Origin: Triatoma infestans
Lineage: Eukaryota > Arthropoda > Insecta > Hemiptera > Reduviidae
Assembly: GCA_011037195.1 (NCBI GenBank)
Contig: JAAEAF010001123.1
Location: forward strand, 169,607 to 233,606
Direction: 5' to 3'
DNA: 64,000 nucleotides
Part shown: positions 46,340 to 57,173 of the stretch, one piece after another
Numbering within the stretch: the stretch's first letter is position 1
Layout: each line of letters begins with the position of its first letter
Notes under the pieces: generated by a model
What the model was told of the DNA's origin: nothing
What the model saw: only the letters and a program-made list of their open reading frames with translations
The model's database searches: none
Position numbers and translations under genes: made by a program

Positions 46340-47177
46340 CTAAAATAAAAAATCTGGTGTGAAACACTCACACAACTTTCTCGTACTCCAGTTCTCAAAA
46401 TTATAATTGACAAAGTTTATAGTTTGTATACCAAATTTAATAAAATTCGTCAAAAACTGAAAAGAACTGTCCAGTAAAAGCGCACTTCCGGTTTACTAAT
46501 TTTCTTGAAACTCGGAATTTTGGTCATCTATTTATTTCTAATTAATTTTGTTTGGATGATAGAATTATATAGTCAACTATGATAGCACTTTAGAGAAAAA
46601 CATAACCCTACCCCTCCTCCAAAAGTGCACTTAAATGAATTTTCTCAGAAAAATGTTTTAAATAAAAGTTGTAGATCTTTGTATGTTTAGTTTCTATTCG
46701 AAGTTTCAAGAAAATCATCAAAGCCATTTTTGAGAAAATCGCGAAAAAGTGAAAAAAATCATTTAGTAATGTGGTAATGTAAACGCACTTCCGGTTATCC
46801 GATTTTTTTGAACCTTGGAATTTCAACAAATAATCAATTCTAATTAACATTATTTAGATGATAGAATTGTTTAATAAACTAAAATAGCACTTTAGATGAA
46901 AACCTAACCCCATAACTGCCCTTAAGTGAATTTTCCCAGCGAAACATTTCAAATAAAATGGTAGATCTGGTATGTGTAGTTGATATACCAAGTTTGAAGA
47001 AAATCGTCGGAGCCATTTCTGAGAAAAACGCAAAAAAGTAAAAAACCAACAAGTAAAGTGGTATTTCCGGTTGAGGAATTTTGACAGATAAGCCAACGTC
47101 AGATATCAAGCTAGACGGAATATCAAGTTCCAACTTTCTATGGTTTTTCGTTTTTGAGCTATGCTGTACACATACAC
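46340..47177 (-). repeat. Family X copy, tail and three modules, right half displaced
   Basis: Tail at 46351-46395, module starts on the - strand near 47067, 46789 and 46483 (278 and 306 bp apart). It stops at CTGTACACATACAC (47177), inside the (CA)n tract. The head continues at 50664-50825 after a 3.5-kb insertion. Confidence 0.88.
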
Positions 47178-47575
47178 GGTTTTAGGACGATTACTTTGTC
47201 AGCCTCTTGCGTGCTTGCCAAGTTAGTGCCGATAGAATTAAAAATCAATGAACTTGTGACTAAGTACCTGCTTCAACATGGAAAATTAAATTATCGCATT
47301 ATCAAAGAAAATACTGATTTACCCGTGCCAATTTACAACTGGAAACATCCAGGCAAGCAAGGAAACCTAACCGGAGAAGACGAATACTGTAATTTTCACG
47401 GATGGCAGCAAAGTAAGTACTTAAAAACAGTAATTGCTCGAATAACCAGGCTGAACTTTGGCGGTTGTCAAGGCTTTAGACTGGATATCACAAAACATTC
47501 AGAAAATAGACACTGAGTACATACTCATACGAACAGACAGTCAGGTTACAATACAATCTATAAACAATTAGAAAT
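47178..47575 (+). pseudogene. R1/I-like non-LTR fragment: RT linker and RNase H
   Basis: It begins exactly at the X boundary with GFRTITLSASCVLAKLVPIE, the conserved block after the polymerase palm in R1- and I-type retrotransposons. After a frameshift near 47468 it reads ALDWISQNIQKIDTEYILI then RTDSQVTIQSI, the RNase H strand that carries a catalytic Asp. It then breaks into a Tc1-type fragment. The element is 5'-truncated and lacks all polymerase motifs. The target is an (AC)n tract, as for some R1-clade lineages. Confidence 0.7.
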
Positions 47576-47761
47576 CGTTTAAACAACAAGGAAGAAACCG
47601 TTTGTAAATAAAAAACACAGGTTCAATTCGCTTACACTTACAGAAATCATCAGTTTGATTTCTGGAAAAACGTTTTATTTACAGACGAAAGTAAAATTAA
47701 CATTTTACAATCTGATGGAAACTGTAAAGTTTTTCAATACCATTCTTCAATTACTTTCTCC
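47576..47761 (+). pseudogene. Tc1-type transposase fragment, middle part
   Basis: The frames give RKKPFVNKKHR, then (shifted) VQFAYTYRNHQFDFWKNVLF and TDESKINILQSDGN. LFTDESK contains the first catalytic Asp of the DDE domain; this enzyme cuts the element out and inserts it elsewhere. At least one frameshift, no start and no third catalytic residue. It faces the N-terminal fragment on the other strand at 47762; both include a KKPF-NKK block, so they come from two copies or from a duplicated inversion. Confidence 0.75.
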
Positions 47762-48172
47762 TTAAATTGATTTGTATTTTGGATCCCGTGTTTTTTTATT
47801 TAAAAACGGTTTCTTCCTTGCTGTCCTGGAATAAAACAAATTTCTTTTGAGGGCTCTACGAACAGTCACAGGATTAATATTCATTCCCAATCTAGAACTC
47901 ATCTCCACAGCTAAGCTTGGGGCCCTTATTTTAGGATTTTCTTTCACTTTTCTTACTAGGAATCGTTCATCATAATCACTGAGCAACCTTTTATTTAAAT
48001 TTCTTGCCTTATTTTCAATTCTGTTTTCATTTCTATACCGGTTAATAATCCTTTGTTCTAGAGCATGGCTTCTCTTTATTAATTTTCCAATTTCACGCAA
48101 ACTTTTTCCTCTTTTCCAATTTTCAATTATGATTTTGTGAATTTCACTACTCGTGTCTTTACCTCTTCCCAT
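47762..48172 (-). pseudogene. Tc1-type transposase N-terminal part
   Basis: The likely start is MGRGKDTSSEIHK at 48172; the frame is open further upstream but that part looks non-coding. About 137 residues follow. The first helix-turn-helix is at residues 8-50 (SLREIGKLIKRSHAL). The second is at residues 70-120 (PKIRAPSLAVEMSSRL, INPVTVRRAL), leading to RTARKKPFLNKK. These two domains bind the element's terminal inverted repeats. The frame ends at the junction with the + strand fragment, before the first catalytic Asp, so the enzyme is truncated. Normal length would be near 340 residues. The frame is intact up to the break, which suggests a younger insertion than the surrounding relics. Confidence 0.8.
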
Positions 48173-48780
48173 TTTCACTTTTAAATTTAAATTAGACCAA
48201 CCAAAAATGATAGAAAACATTAAACTGAATGTAATTTGACCAATGAATATCTTTAGAGATGAAATAGTAAACAATTATTAGAGAATGAATTAGTATATGT
48301 AGTGTGTATGAATACGAAAGTCGCACCAGGTTGGTTCTTTGTTTTTGATATTTATATTATTCTAATAAATTCCTTTAGATAAAGCAAATGTTACTGTTTT
48401 ATAGCAAACAGCTAATTGTGCCAAATGTAATTCATATAAAGTTGGTAAAAAAAAAAGTACATGCACGTATACATTATGCACATATGTACATTATGACTAC
48501 TGTACGAATATGACTGTCATTAACTGTATGTATTTTATTTAATTTTATTTTGTAATTCTTTTGTTCTTTGCTCGATTTGTTTTGTTTTATATTATTCTTT
48601 TGTTCAATCTTTATTATTTTTTAGATTCTATACTTCATTCTTTATTTTTGTTAATTTCTAAGGTTATTTATGTATGTATACTAAGATCATCTATCTTGTT
48701 AGTTTCTACCATTTTAGTACTTAAATTAATAAACGAAATTATCAACTGAAATTAAATATTTTGTTATAACACATGTAATA
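48173..48780. other. AT-rich spacer between Tc1 and non-LTR relics
   Basis: No coding signature. It may hold the 5' end of the Tc1-type element, but I could not find a matching terminal inverted repeat by eye. Confidence 0.45.
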
Positions 48781-48784
48781 ATGT

Positions 48785-50660
48785 CTTGGAGCACGTGGAA
48801 AAAAAAAACAATATATAAGTGTGCCATCGAACCTATATTGACATATACAGCTCCAGTTTGCCAACAGGCCTTAAAAAAGAAGCTGAAAAGAGCTCAACGT
48901 ATTATGGCGCTTCGTATAATTAAAGGATTCAGGACTATTTCTTATGAAACTGCAATATTACTCGCCGATATCCATCCCATTTTACTAAAAATACGTGAGA
49001 TAGTGCAGTTTTATGAAAGAGACAAATGTGGAAAAGGTGAAGAAGAAGAATATGAAAAAGAAATTGAGAGTTCGAATTGGATGCATCCGGGAGTGTGTAG
49101 TGGAAGAAGAAATGCAAAAAAATAAATAGTTTTGAAAAATATTTTAAATGAAATAATTTTGGCAAAAATAATGTATTTTAGAGTCAGGTACTAAAATGTA
49201 AGCTCATTGTTGCTAAAGAGACAAAAGCACAGGAATCCGTTAGGAAAATAACAATGCCACTTGGCCAACTGCTTTATAAGAGAAAATCTCCCGTTAGAGC
49301 ATTCCTTCAAGACAGTCTGCATTCTGCTTTCAAAGCCAGAACACTTGCTTCAGGAATCGCTCTCTTAAACTCATGCCAGTGATAGGATTTGCCTTTACTC
49401 TAGATAAACATCTGATTTATTAAAACATAGTTTGTTGTAGACACCGAAGCAGCACAGTAGTTTTTTCGCTCTCTTAGCATCAGTGCATATTAATAAGTTT
49501 ATGTCTTGCAAATAAGTTCTAGTTATTATTTCAATAGAATGTATTTATTGTTAGCAGTGGTGACTACTTTCTTATTTCTGATACTTCACTCTTTAAACAT
49601 ATATGCTTGCAAGCCCTTTTACAAAACCCGCTCGTGCTGCTACAAACATAAAACACTACAACACACCAAACACATTTCAAATGAAATTAGATATTGAAAC
49701 TGACGGTAGTTATGGTTATAAGTACGAATATATACGGATGGTAGCAAGACACCAGATGGAGTTGGTTGTGCCATAGCGATATATGCAAATAATAAATTAA
49801 TAGAAAGTTTCAAATACAAATTAAAGCCATCTTGTAGCTACAATCAAGCCGAACAACTAGCAATCCTAAAAGCGATTTTATGGCTTCAGCAAATTGGAGT
49901 GGTTATAAAAAAACAGACAGCAAACATCGATCGATGCACTTAAGAACAGAGACTTGCACTGGCCCATATTAGAGGAAATAAGACACAGACTGACTGAAAC
50001 GGAATGGAAAGTGAAAATAGAATGGATTAAAGTGCATGTGGGAACAGATGGAAATGAAACTGCAGATAGACAGGCAAAGCGAGCAGCAGCTGAGGACAAT
50101 TTGCTAGTGAGCTACCATAAAGCCCCAAGGTCCCATCATAAAAGAAAACTGAGACTCTTAACCAAAGAGAGATGGGAAGAAGATTGAAGAAAAACTTCAA
50201 AAGGACAAGAAACTCACGAATACATTCAAACTATACAAGACAAGAGAAAGTCAAGTCACCTAAGAATGGACTTAAACTAACGCAAATCCTGTCAGGACAT
50301 GGAAACACTAACGCTATCTACATAGGTTTCAAATCACTGACAATCCATAGTGCAAAAGTAACAACGGAAGTACACAAACTTGGAATCACTTAATCTACGA
50401 CTGTCCACTACTAGATAAACCGAGAACTAAGATGATCCGAGAAATAGTAACGACAGAAAACACCTGGCCAGCAAGAAGACAGCTACTGATAACTAAAGAA
50501 TATTTGCCATCTTTTAAAAAAATCATAAATAACATAGATATGGACATATTCTAACTTAATTTAATCAGTGAGCGATGAAGTATTTTACTTAACATGTTGT
50601 ACATCATGTGATACATGTAACGTTATACTTTAAATAAATTCCCATCCAACAGGGTGGGAA
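48785..50660 (+). pseudogene. R1/I-like non-LTR retrotransposon, 5'-truncated
   Basis: In order: the RT thumb/linker at 48820-49020 (YKCAIEPILTYTAPVCQQAL, RAQRIMALRIIKGFRTISYE); an RNase H domain from 49722 (YTDGSKTPDGVGCAIAIYA, then YNQAEQLAILKAILWL); TDSK with a frameshift near 49922; then SIDALKNRDLHWPIL and HVGTDGNETADRQAKRAAA. Next is the C-terminal zinc-knuckle region at 50285-50560 (LTQILSGHGNTNAYLHRF, HLIYDCPLL) with a stop at about 50552. A 3' UTR of about 100 bp ends in a hairpin against (AC)n. Polymerase motifs are absent and there are at least three frameshifts. Confidence 0.78.
50641..50658 (+). other. 3'-terminal hairpin of the non-LTR element
   Basis: CCCATCC-AACA-GGGTGGG pairs over 7 bp (one T-G) and lies within 6 bp of the (AC)n target. 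It could be the structure recognised by the element's own reverse transcriptase. Confidence 0.55.
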
Positions 50661-50663
50661 AAA

Positions 50664-50825
50664 CAAACACACACACACACACACACACACACAGAGACCA
50701 TTTGCTAAAAACCACTTTTTTAGACTCAGGGGACCTCAAAACGGATATTTCCGGTGAAAACTCGATATCAAAAATTTGACACGATTACAATACTTCCTCT
50801 TACTAGGAGTGAGAGAAAATAAAAA
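50664..50825 (-). repeat. Family X head, displaced right half
   Basis: It starts in the (CA)n tract (50664-50693) and continues GACCATTTGCTAAAAACCAC, TTTCCGGTGAAAACTCGATA and the CTTCCTCTTACTAGGAGTGA terminus. It completes the copy broken at 47177. Confidence 0.88.
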
Positions 50826-51685
50826 TATAGTGTCGAGCACTCACACAACTTTCTCATACTCTAATTAATACAGTTTAATTATGAAATTTTCTTTAAAATT
50901 ACAACGTTGCAATGTTTCGATGGGCTGGCCATAAAAATGGATGGTGGGGATTTTACTTGCATACTTAAGCGGCTTTATGTGAAGCGCACTATGCCAAATC
51001 TAAGAAAGCTTGTAAATTTAAATTAATCCAATACCCCTAAAATCCATTTTTTCAAAAACATATTTGAAATAAAAGTGATACGTTTCTATCGATGTAGCAA
51101 GCATTATAAGTTTAAAGAAAACCATTGTAATCGTTTTCGAGAAAATTCCAAAAAATTCAAAAACCGATTTTTAAATTTGGAATTCTATCCTCGCTTCCAA
51201 TGTTTATTATTATTTTTGTGTAGGTAGTAATACCATATATTGTACTGAAATGGTTCTTTAGAGGAAAGCATTATAACGCCCATAGCCCCCAAATAACCAA
51301 ATGTTGCAAATAAAAGTGCTAGATATTTATGTGTGTAGAAAGTATAGGAAGTTCAAAGAAAATCGTTCAAGTCGTTTTCAAGAAAATCATGAAAAACTGA
51401 AGAAAAAATGCAGTAAGGTTGCACACACATCTTGTTGATGGATTTTGTCCGAAATTTTCGTGTCTTTTTCGTTGGTAGTGTCTATAGGGAATACCAAGTT
51501 TGAGCTTTCTGTGATTTGTTTTTGAGATATTCTGTTAAAAGACACCCACACACAGACCACTTGTTACAAACAATTTTTTCGGATTTAGTGGAACCCAAAA
51601 CATGTATTTTCGTGGAAAACTCAATTTCCACAATCTGGCACGATCGCAACTTCCACCAACTAGAGGGAAAAGAGTAAAAAGAAAA
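50826..51685 (-). repeat. Family X copy
   Basis: Tail GTGTCGAGCACTCACACAAC at 50831, second-subfamily modules, and head at 51590-51685 with CATGTATTTTCGTGGAAAAC. It lies directly beside the previous copy in the same orientation. Confidence 0.75.
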
Positions 51686-53194
51686 AACAAATCGAACTCT
51701 AAAGTATCTTAAAACTTGATCAACCGAAGAAAATTCATTTTCGAAATCAATGCTATAAATTTTCCGCTACAAAAGAAGAGAAAATAAAAAAATCAACTGT
51801 TATTTAAATTTAATTGGATCCGTTAATTGTACTGTTAGTTATTTATGATTTTTTAACAAGACAAAAATGTGCAAGGAAATTAAAATCATGTAACAATGCT
51901 AATTAAAAATAGAAAAGTAAATGCCACTAAATAAATTAAATTATCCAATGTTAATTAAATTTAGTAAATTAAAATAACTGTTTATATATATGTGAATGTG
52001 TGTGTGTGTGTGTGTGTGTGTGAATGTGTGTATATGTGTGAGTGTGTGAATTAAGCAAAGGAATTTTTGGTATGGCGCTAGCTGAGAAACGTTATGTCGA
52101 CCATATAGTAAGTATGCAGTAAAACATAGCAAAGTGACTATCTAATGATCTGTCTTGTACGTATGGAAAGCGTGCAAAACTACGGGGGACCAATCTACTC
52201 ATGGTGGGGAGGTATGTGGTTCTAGGTTGGTGTGTAGGGGCCGCTTCCATTCTTAGACGGTGCTCCCCATTACTAACTTGCAGAGAAAGAGAGAGAACAG
52301 ATCTTACATATCCCTTTCTTACACACATTACATATGGTGTTTATACGCACACACAGAAACGGGACCACAACTTTTACCTTAGAAAACAATGATGTACTCC
52401 CCCCCCCCCAGTTAACTCCCACACACCGGCCTCTCTCTACTCGTTTAACACCCTTAATCTTTGTTCTCATCGCTCGGGGATGGTGGTGACTTCACTTGTG
52501 TCTACGTCATTCTTATTATTATACAAATTAGTTGCAGGACATGTTTTTAGAGCAAAAGATCTTCCTGTTCTTCTAGTCTGCTTTATACTAAGCGCTCGCT
52601 AATGGGTAATTATTATTAATGGAATCATTTAGTACTTAGAATGACACAAAGAGTTCTTGTCAGATTTATAGAATTGAAATTTTCAATGGAAGTATATTGT
52701 CTCTCTCTCTCTCTCTCTCTCTATAATATTATTTTAATATTGTAAATTTTATTTGTTGCTCTTAAGGGACATAAGTCCCAGAGCATAATAAATTCATCTT
52801 TCTTTCTTTCTTTCTCTTCCTCTTCCGCTCAACGGCGCTACAATCCAAGAGGGATCACTTCAACAATGCTTGTCCACATCGTATACTGTCCTCCAATCTT
52901 TCATACTTACGATGAAATTAGCATCTACCTCACACATACCTAAGCTAGAAACTAATGTTCTCTTCCTAGAAACCTACCCTGGGCACCTATCCGAAATTCC
53001 CACTACCAGCAACACTACAAAATCTCCCCTCTTAGCTAAAATAAATAAATTGTTAAATAAAGGATACCTTCCAGATATTCACTGCCATTAAAGATCCACG
53101 TAATTTTGGGCCCATCAACTCTCCTATTACCATAAATATTCGTTCGTTTCTTTTTCCTCTCTTTTGAACCGCATAATTATTCGGCATCGGCTGT
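51686..53194. other. Non-coding stretch with microsatellites
   Basis: No supported gene. (TG)n at 51997-52021, (CT)n at 52700-52722, a TTTC tract at 52799-52816 and a C run at 52399-52409. Confidence 0.5.
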
Positions 53195-53676
53195 TAAAGG
53201 AAGTATTGCGATCGTTTCGGATTTTCTAAATTGAGTTTTTACCGAAAATACATACGTAGTCTGGGATCCTCAAAATACGAATAAAATGTTTTTAGCGAAT
53301 GATCTGGGTGTGTGTGTGTGTGTGTGTGTATGTGTGTGACAGGATATCCCTAAAACGAAAAATCGAGGGAAAGTAAAACTTGGTATTCCATTTAGGCAAT
53401 ATCATCGTGTCAGACACCAAAATTTCTGGCAAAATCCACCAACCGGAAATGCAACTTTACTGAACAGTTTTTCCAATTTTCTGAGATTTTCTTAAAAAAA
53501 GCTCCAACGATTTTCTTTAAACTAGGTACATCAGTTACACACACAAAAAGCTGCAACTTTTATTTGAAACATTTCTACGGAGAAATTCATTTAAGGTGGT
53601 TTTTGGGAGAGGGGCGGAATTACGTTTTCCTCTAAAGTGCTATTTTAGTTTATTATACAAGTCTCTGTTCTAATTC
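53195..53676 (+). repeat. Family X copy, left half
   Basis: Head from GGAAGTATTGCGATCGTTTC, a (TG)n tract at 53308-53338, one module, stopping at TTATACAAGTCTCTGTTCTAA where the retrotransposon tail begins. Confidence 0.85.
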
Positions 53677-55394
53677 ATAATAATAATAATAATGCTTTAT
53701 TAAAGTATTTACTTACAGAAAAATATATAAAAATACAAAGCATAAAGGCATGCGTAACGTTGTGTGCCAGAGTTTACCGCCTTAGATTAAATTTTAAATA
53801 TAAATTGTGTTGAAGAAAAGGGGGACGAAAATTGGCCACAAAAAGAAAAATTACAATAAAAAAAGAAGAATAAATGATGTTAACACTTAAGGGGGGGGGT
53901 TGGAAATAATCTCAACTATTACAGAACATAATACAAAAAAAAAAAATAATGATGGTTATTCTACTAAAAATGAAAATAACATCATAGATTTTTAAGAAAA
54001 CATTATACTTTGAACAAATAAAAAAAATAAAACAAAAATAAAATAAAAAAATTTATAAAACCTCAGAAATTTCTCAAAAAAATAAATAAATAAAATAAAA
54101 TTCAATAAAAATAAATAAATAGATAAAAAAATTGAAAGTGTCTGGGAATACCTGATAATCATTCTTCTCTGACTTTCCAAATAGGGCAGGCGTAAGATTT
54201 TACGGGGCGACAATTAGTCTGGCCGGTCAAAAAGGAAATAATTTTTTGCGTAGAGAGGGACGGTACGCCCAAATGTAACATAGGGAGTTCGGCCAATATA
54301 GGACATTCACCTACAAAATGGTAAAGATCCTCTCTGCAATTAAAGTTACAAAGTGAGCACCTTTCTTTATCAGGATCACCTTCTACCCACGGCTTATAAT
54401 TAAGATAAAGCAGCTCTCCTCTCAATTTAATTAGCCACCGGAATTCTGAGAAACGCAAATTTTTAAAGACATCGTTTGTGCCAAAACTGTTTTGATCTTT
54501 TATAAGAGCTCTGTATAGTTGAAAAGGGCCAGACTCAATGGCATGGCTAACAGGCTCCTCCAGGCGAGCGGCTCGGATTATGGACGGAAGTGTGGATAGC
54601 TGACAAAACCAGGTAGAAAAATTATCTGATGAAGGGGAAAATTACTAGAATAGTGATGAGACAGAGATAACCAGTGTTTGAACCAACACGAGATACGACA
54701 CGAGAACAATATTTTAAATGCAGATTAAGAGTGAAGAGTTCAAAGTGATCAAGATCTGTTTCTAAATTAAGGAAAAAATTAGGAGATGGATTTGGCAAAG
54801 CTAACAACTTTTCAAGGAATAATCTACGGAGTCTTTCAAGGCAATCATAAGACTGGAAGCCCTAAACTTGAGCTGCATAACATACCACTGCACGCGAGAT
54901 GCTATTCAAAACTTGATACTTGGCCTTAATAGAAATATTTTTCAAGAATAAAACTGTTCAGACCGTGCTTTGCCGAAGAAATTTTTTCCTCAAGATGGGG
55001 AAGGAAACTAAGACGAGGTGTCCAAATAACGGCGAGATATTTGTTGCGATTCACGATTTCAATTTGTTTACCTTTATAAAACCACTTCTCGGAAGTAGCG
55101 TGTCTGCCTCCTTTACGGAAAATCATAATTTTTGATTTGTTCAAATTTAGTGTTAGGTTCCACTTATCACAATACGCTGAAACTATGTTAATATTCCTTT
55201 GGAGAGAAATCGGATTGTCAGAAATCAATACAACATCGTCTACTTAGAGCAGGATGTTTATTTTAGTAGCTGCGATTATTACCCTTCCTTCCAACTCGGT
55301 TGGGAGATCATCCACAATAAACTAAATAAGGTTGGACTCAAGAGACAATCTTGTCTTACCCCAACACCAATATGAATGAAATCAGTCATTCCGT
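53677..55394 (-). pseudogene. 5'-truncated non-LTR retrotransposon inserted in family X
   Basis: On the - strand the first recognisable block is GVRQDCLLSPTLFSLFVDDL (normally GVRQGC). Next comes the polymerase active site as VDDVVLIS, preceded by a stop near 55245 where Tyr/Phe-Ala is usual, then WNLTLNLNKSKIMIF. After a long degenerate gap the C-terminal domain reads RWLIKLRGELLYLNYKPWVE, CSLCNFNCREDLYHFVGECP. It ends with AATAAAGC and an (ATT)n tail at 53676-53695, a true 3' end. Stops and frameshifts make it inactive. TTCTAA at both edges may be the target-site duplication. Confidence 0.82.
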
Positions 55395-55712
55395 CTTCTA
55401 AGTAATATTAACTAGAATTAAATATGTTGTAAAAATTCTGAGTTTGAAAATATGATTAGGTGGAGACCTAACATTTTGGTTGGGAACTTTTTTCATTCAA
55501 AGAAATGATGCAGGATGATTTCTTCAAAAAAAGTCTTTTTATGAAGTTTAGATTCTCCAATTGATATAAAATTGAAGACAAACAGTCATTTAGTAATAAT
55601 TATAAGTTTGAAGGAAATTTGAGACTTCATTGAAAATTTGTCATTTAAATCTTGCAAACTGCACTAAGTCGTGTATTACCGTGTGAGTGTTTCACACCAG
55701 ATTTTTTTTTTT
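55395..55712 (+). repeat. Family X copy, right half
   Basis: It resumes with TCTAAGTAATATTAACTAGA and ATGTTGTAAAAATTCTGAGT. The tail GAGTGTTTCACACCAGATTT closes at 55685-55706. Confidence 0.85.
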
Positions 55713-56704
55713 TTATGTATCCCTGCAATTGAAAATAGCATTTTTTTACTGCAGAGATCTTACTGCTTTATATCAGGCAGAGATGTAATGATTTAATGAG
55801 TCACACTGAGTAAACTTGCTCACAATAAGATTACAATTGTGTCCAAATAGTGGCATCATGTTTCGAGGTCCATCGAAATCACAAATAAACTGTAAATGAT
55901 GTGTATGTAAGTATTTATCTATACACCGAAACCCTATTCCAATTAGTTTTCATTAGGGCATTTGCTCAAATTCAACCACTTTAATAAGTTTTTCGAAATA
56001 GACTCTCCAAAGAATTTAAACTGGCCTATCAATATTATTTCAAAGATTTTACCGAAGAAATTGATTTTAAGTAAGTTTCTGATGGGGAAATTGCGATGTT
56101 CATTTCTCAAATATTTAGGCCGCCACTTTCGTTAGAATGGCCGATTTTATCGCAAAAGGTTAAAAATTTATTAATTGAAACTGTGAGTATTGAATTATGA
56201 TGAAAGGTCGTGTGAATGTTTCTCATTAATTTCTTTTTCTAACTTTTCAATAAAACTACAAAAGAAGTGAAAAAAAGGGAGAAAAGATAAAGCTCTTACT
56301 TTAGCGATATATATATATATCGAAGTTAAAGTAAGGTGCATACTCTGTGTAAAGTATAAAGTATGGCATGGACACTACTAAGAGGACAGCGACAGAATTT
56401 AAGGGACAGCGAACAAGTATAGTAGCCAGGAGTAGTGAGGTAGGTAATTCAAGTAAAGTGGTTTCATATTGGTTGGTACAAAGTGTTTTCTCTGCTAATA
56501 TCACACCACAGCCCCCTTGGTAAGTCCTTACTATTTGCTAGCCGCCGGCCCTTGCAATTTCCTAACGATATCGAACACCGATAATCCTCTACTATAAAAA
56601 AAGAAACCATCATCCTTCTTTAAACTGGTTAGCTTTCCCCCATCCCTTTAAGATAACTTTATTTCAAGTGAATTTTATTGTGTTGAAAAATTAATTTAAA
56701 GGAA
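55713..56704. other. Non-coding stretch
   Basis: No gene signature. Faint X-like text lies near 55990-56240, and a short (AT)n palindrome at 56301-56325. Confidence 0.45.
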
Positions 56705-57173
56705 AGAAAATCTGGTGTGAACCATTCACACGACTTTCTCTTGCTGCAGTTTATAGACTTGTAATTGACAAGTTTTCATCGAACTTACAATAATTTTTAC
56801 TAAAGATTTATCTTGTTTTAATATCAATGGAACAATCTAAATTTAATAAAATGACTATTTCCAGGAAAGCATAACTTCCACCCGAATGAATTTAAACGAA
56901 TTTTTCAGAGAAAAGTTTCAAACAAAAGTGATAGATCTCTATATTCACAGTTAGTATAACAAATTTAATGAAATTCGTCGGTGTTTTTATGCAGAAAACT
57001 GAAATTACTTCGCTTGAAACTCAGAATTTTGGCTATCTATTTATTTCTAATTAATATTTGCTAGGTTGTAAAATTGTATAATCAACTAGAATAGCACTTT
57101 AGAGGAAAACATAACCCCCAGCCCTCCTCTGCAAGCCCCCTTAAATCACTAACCACAGAAATATTACGAAAAG
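56705..57173 (-). repeat. Family X copy, left half
   Basis: Tail at 56710-56755 (TCTGGTGTGAACCATTCACA, CTTTCTCTTGCTGCAG), then modules down to AAATATTACGAAAAG at 57173, where a T run begins. Confidence 0.8.

Noticed and set aside
47644..47655. Hammerhead-like ATCATCAG
   Set aside because: It is part of the Tc1-type transposase coding sequence; no fold.
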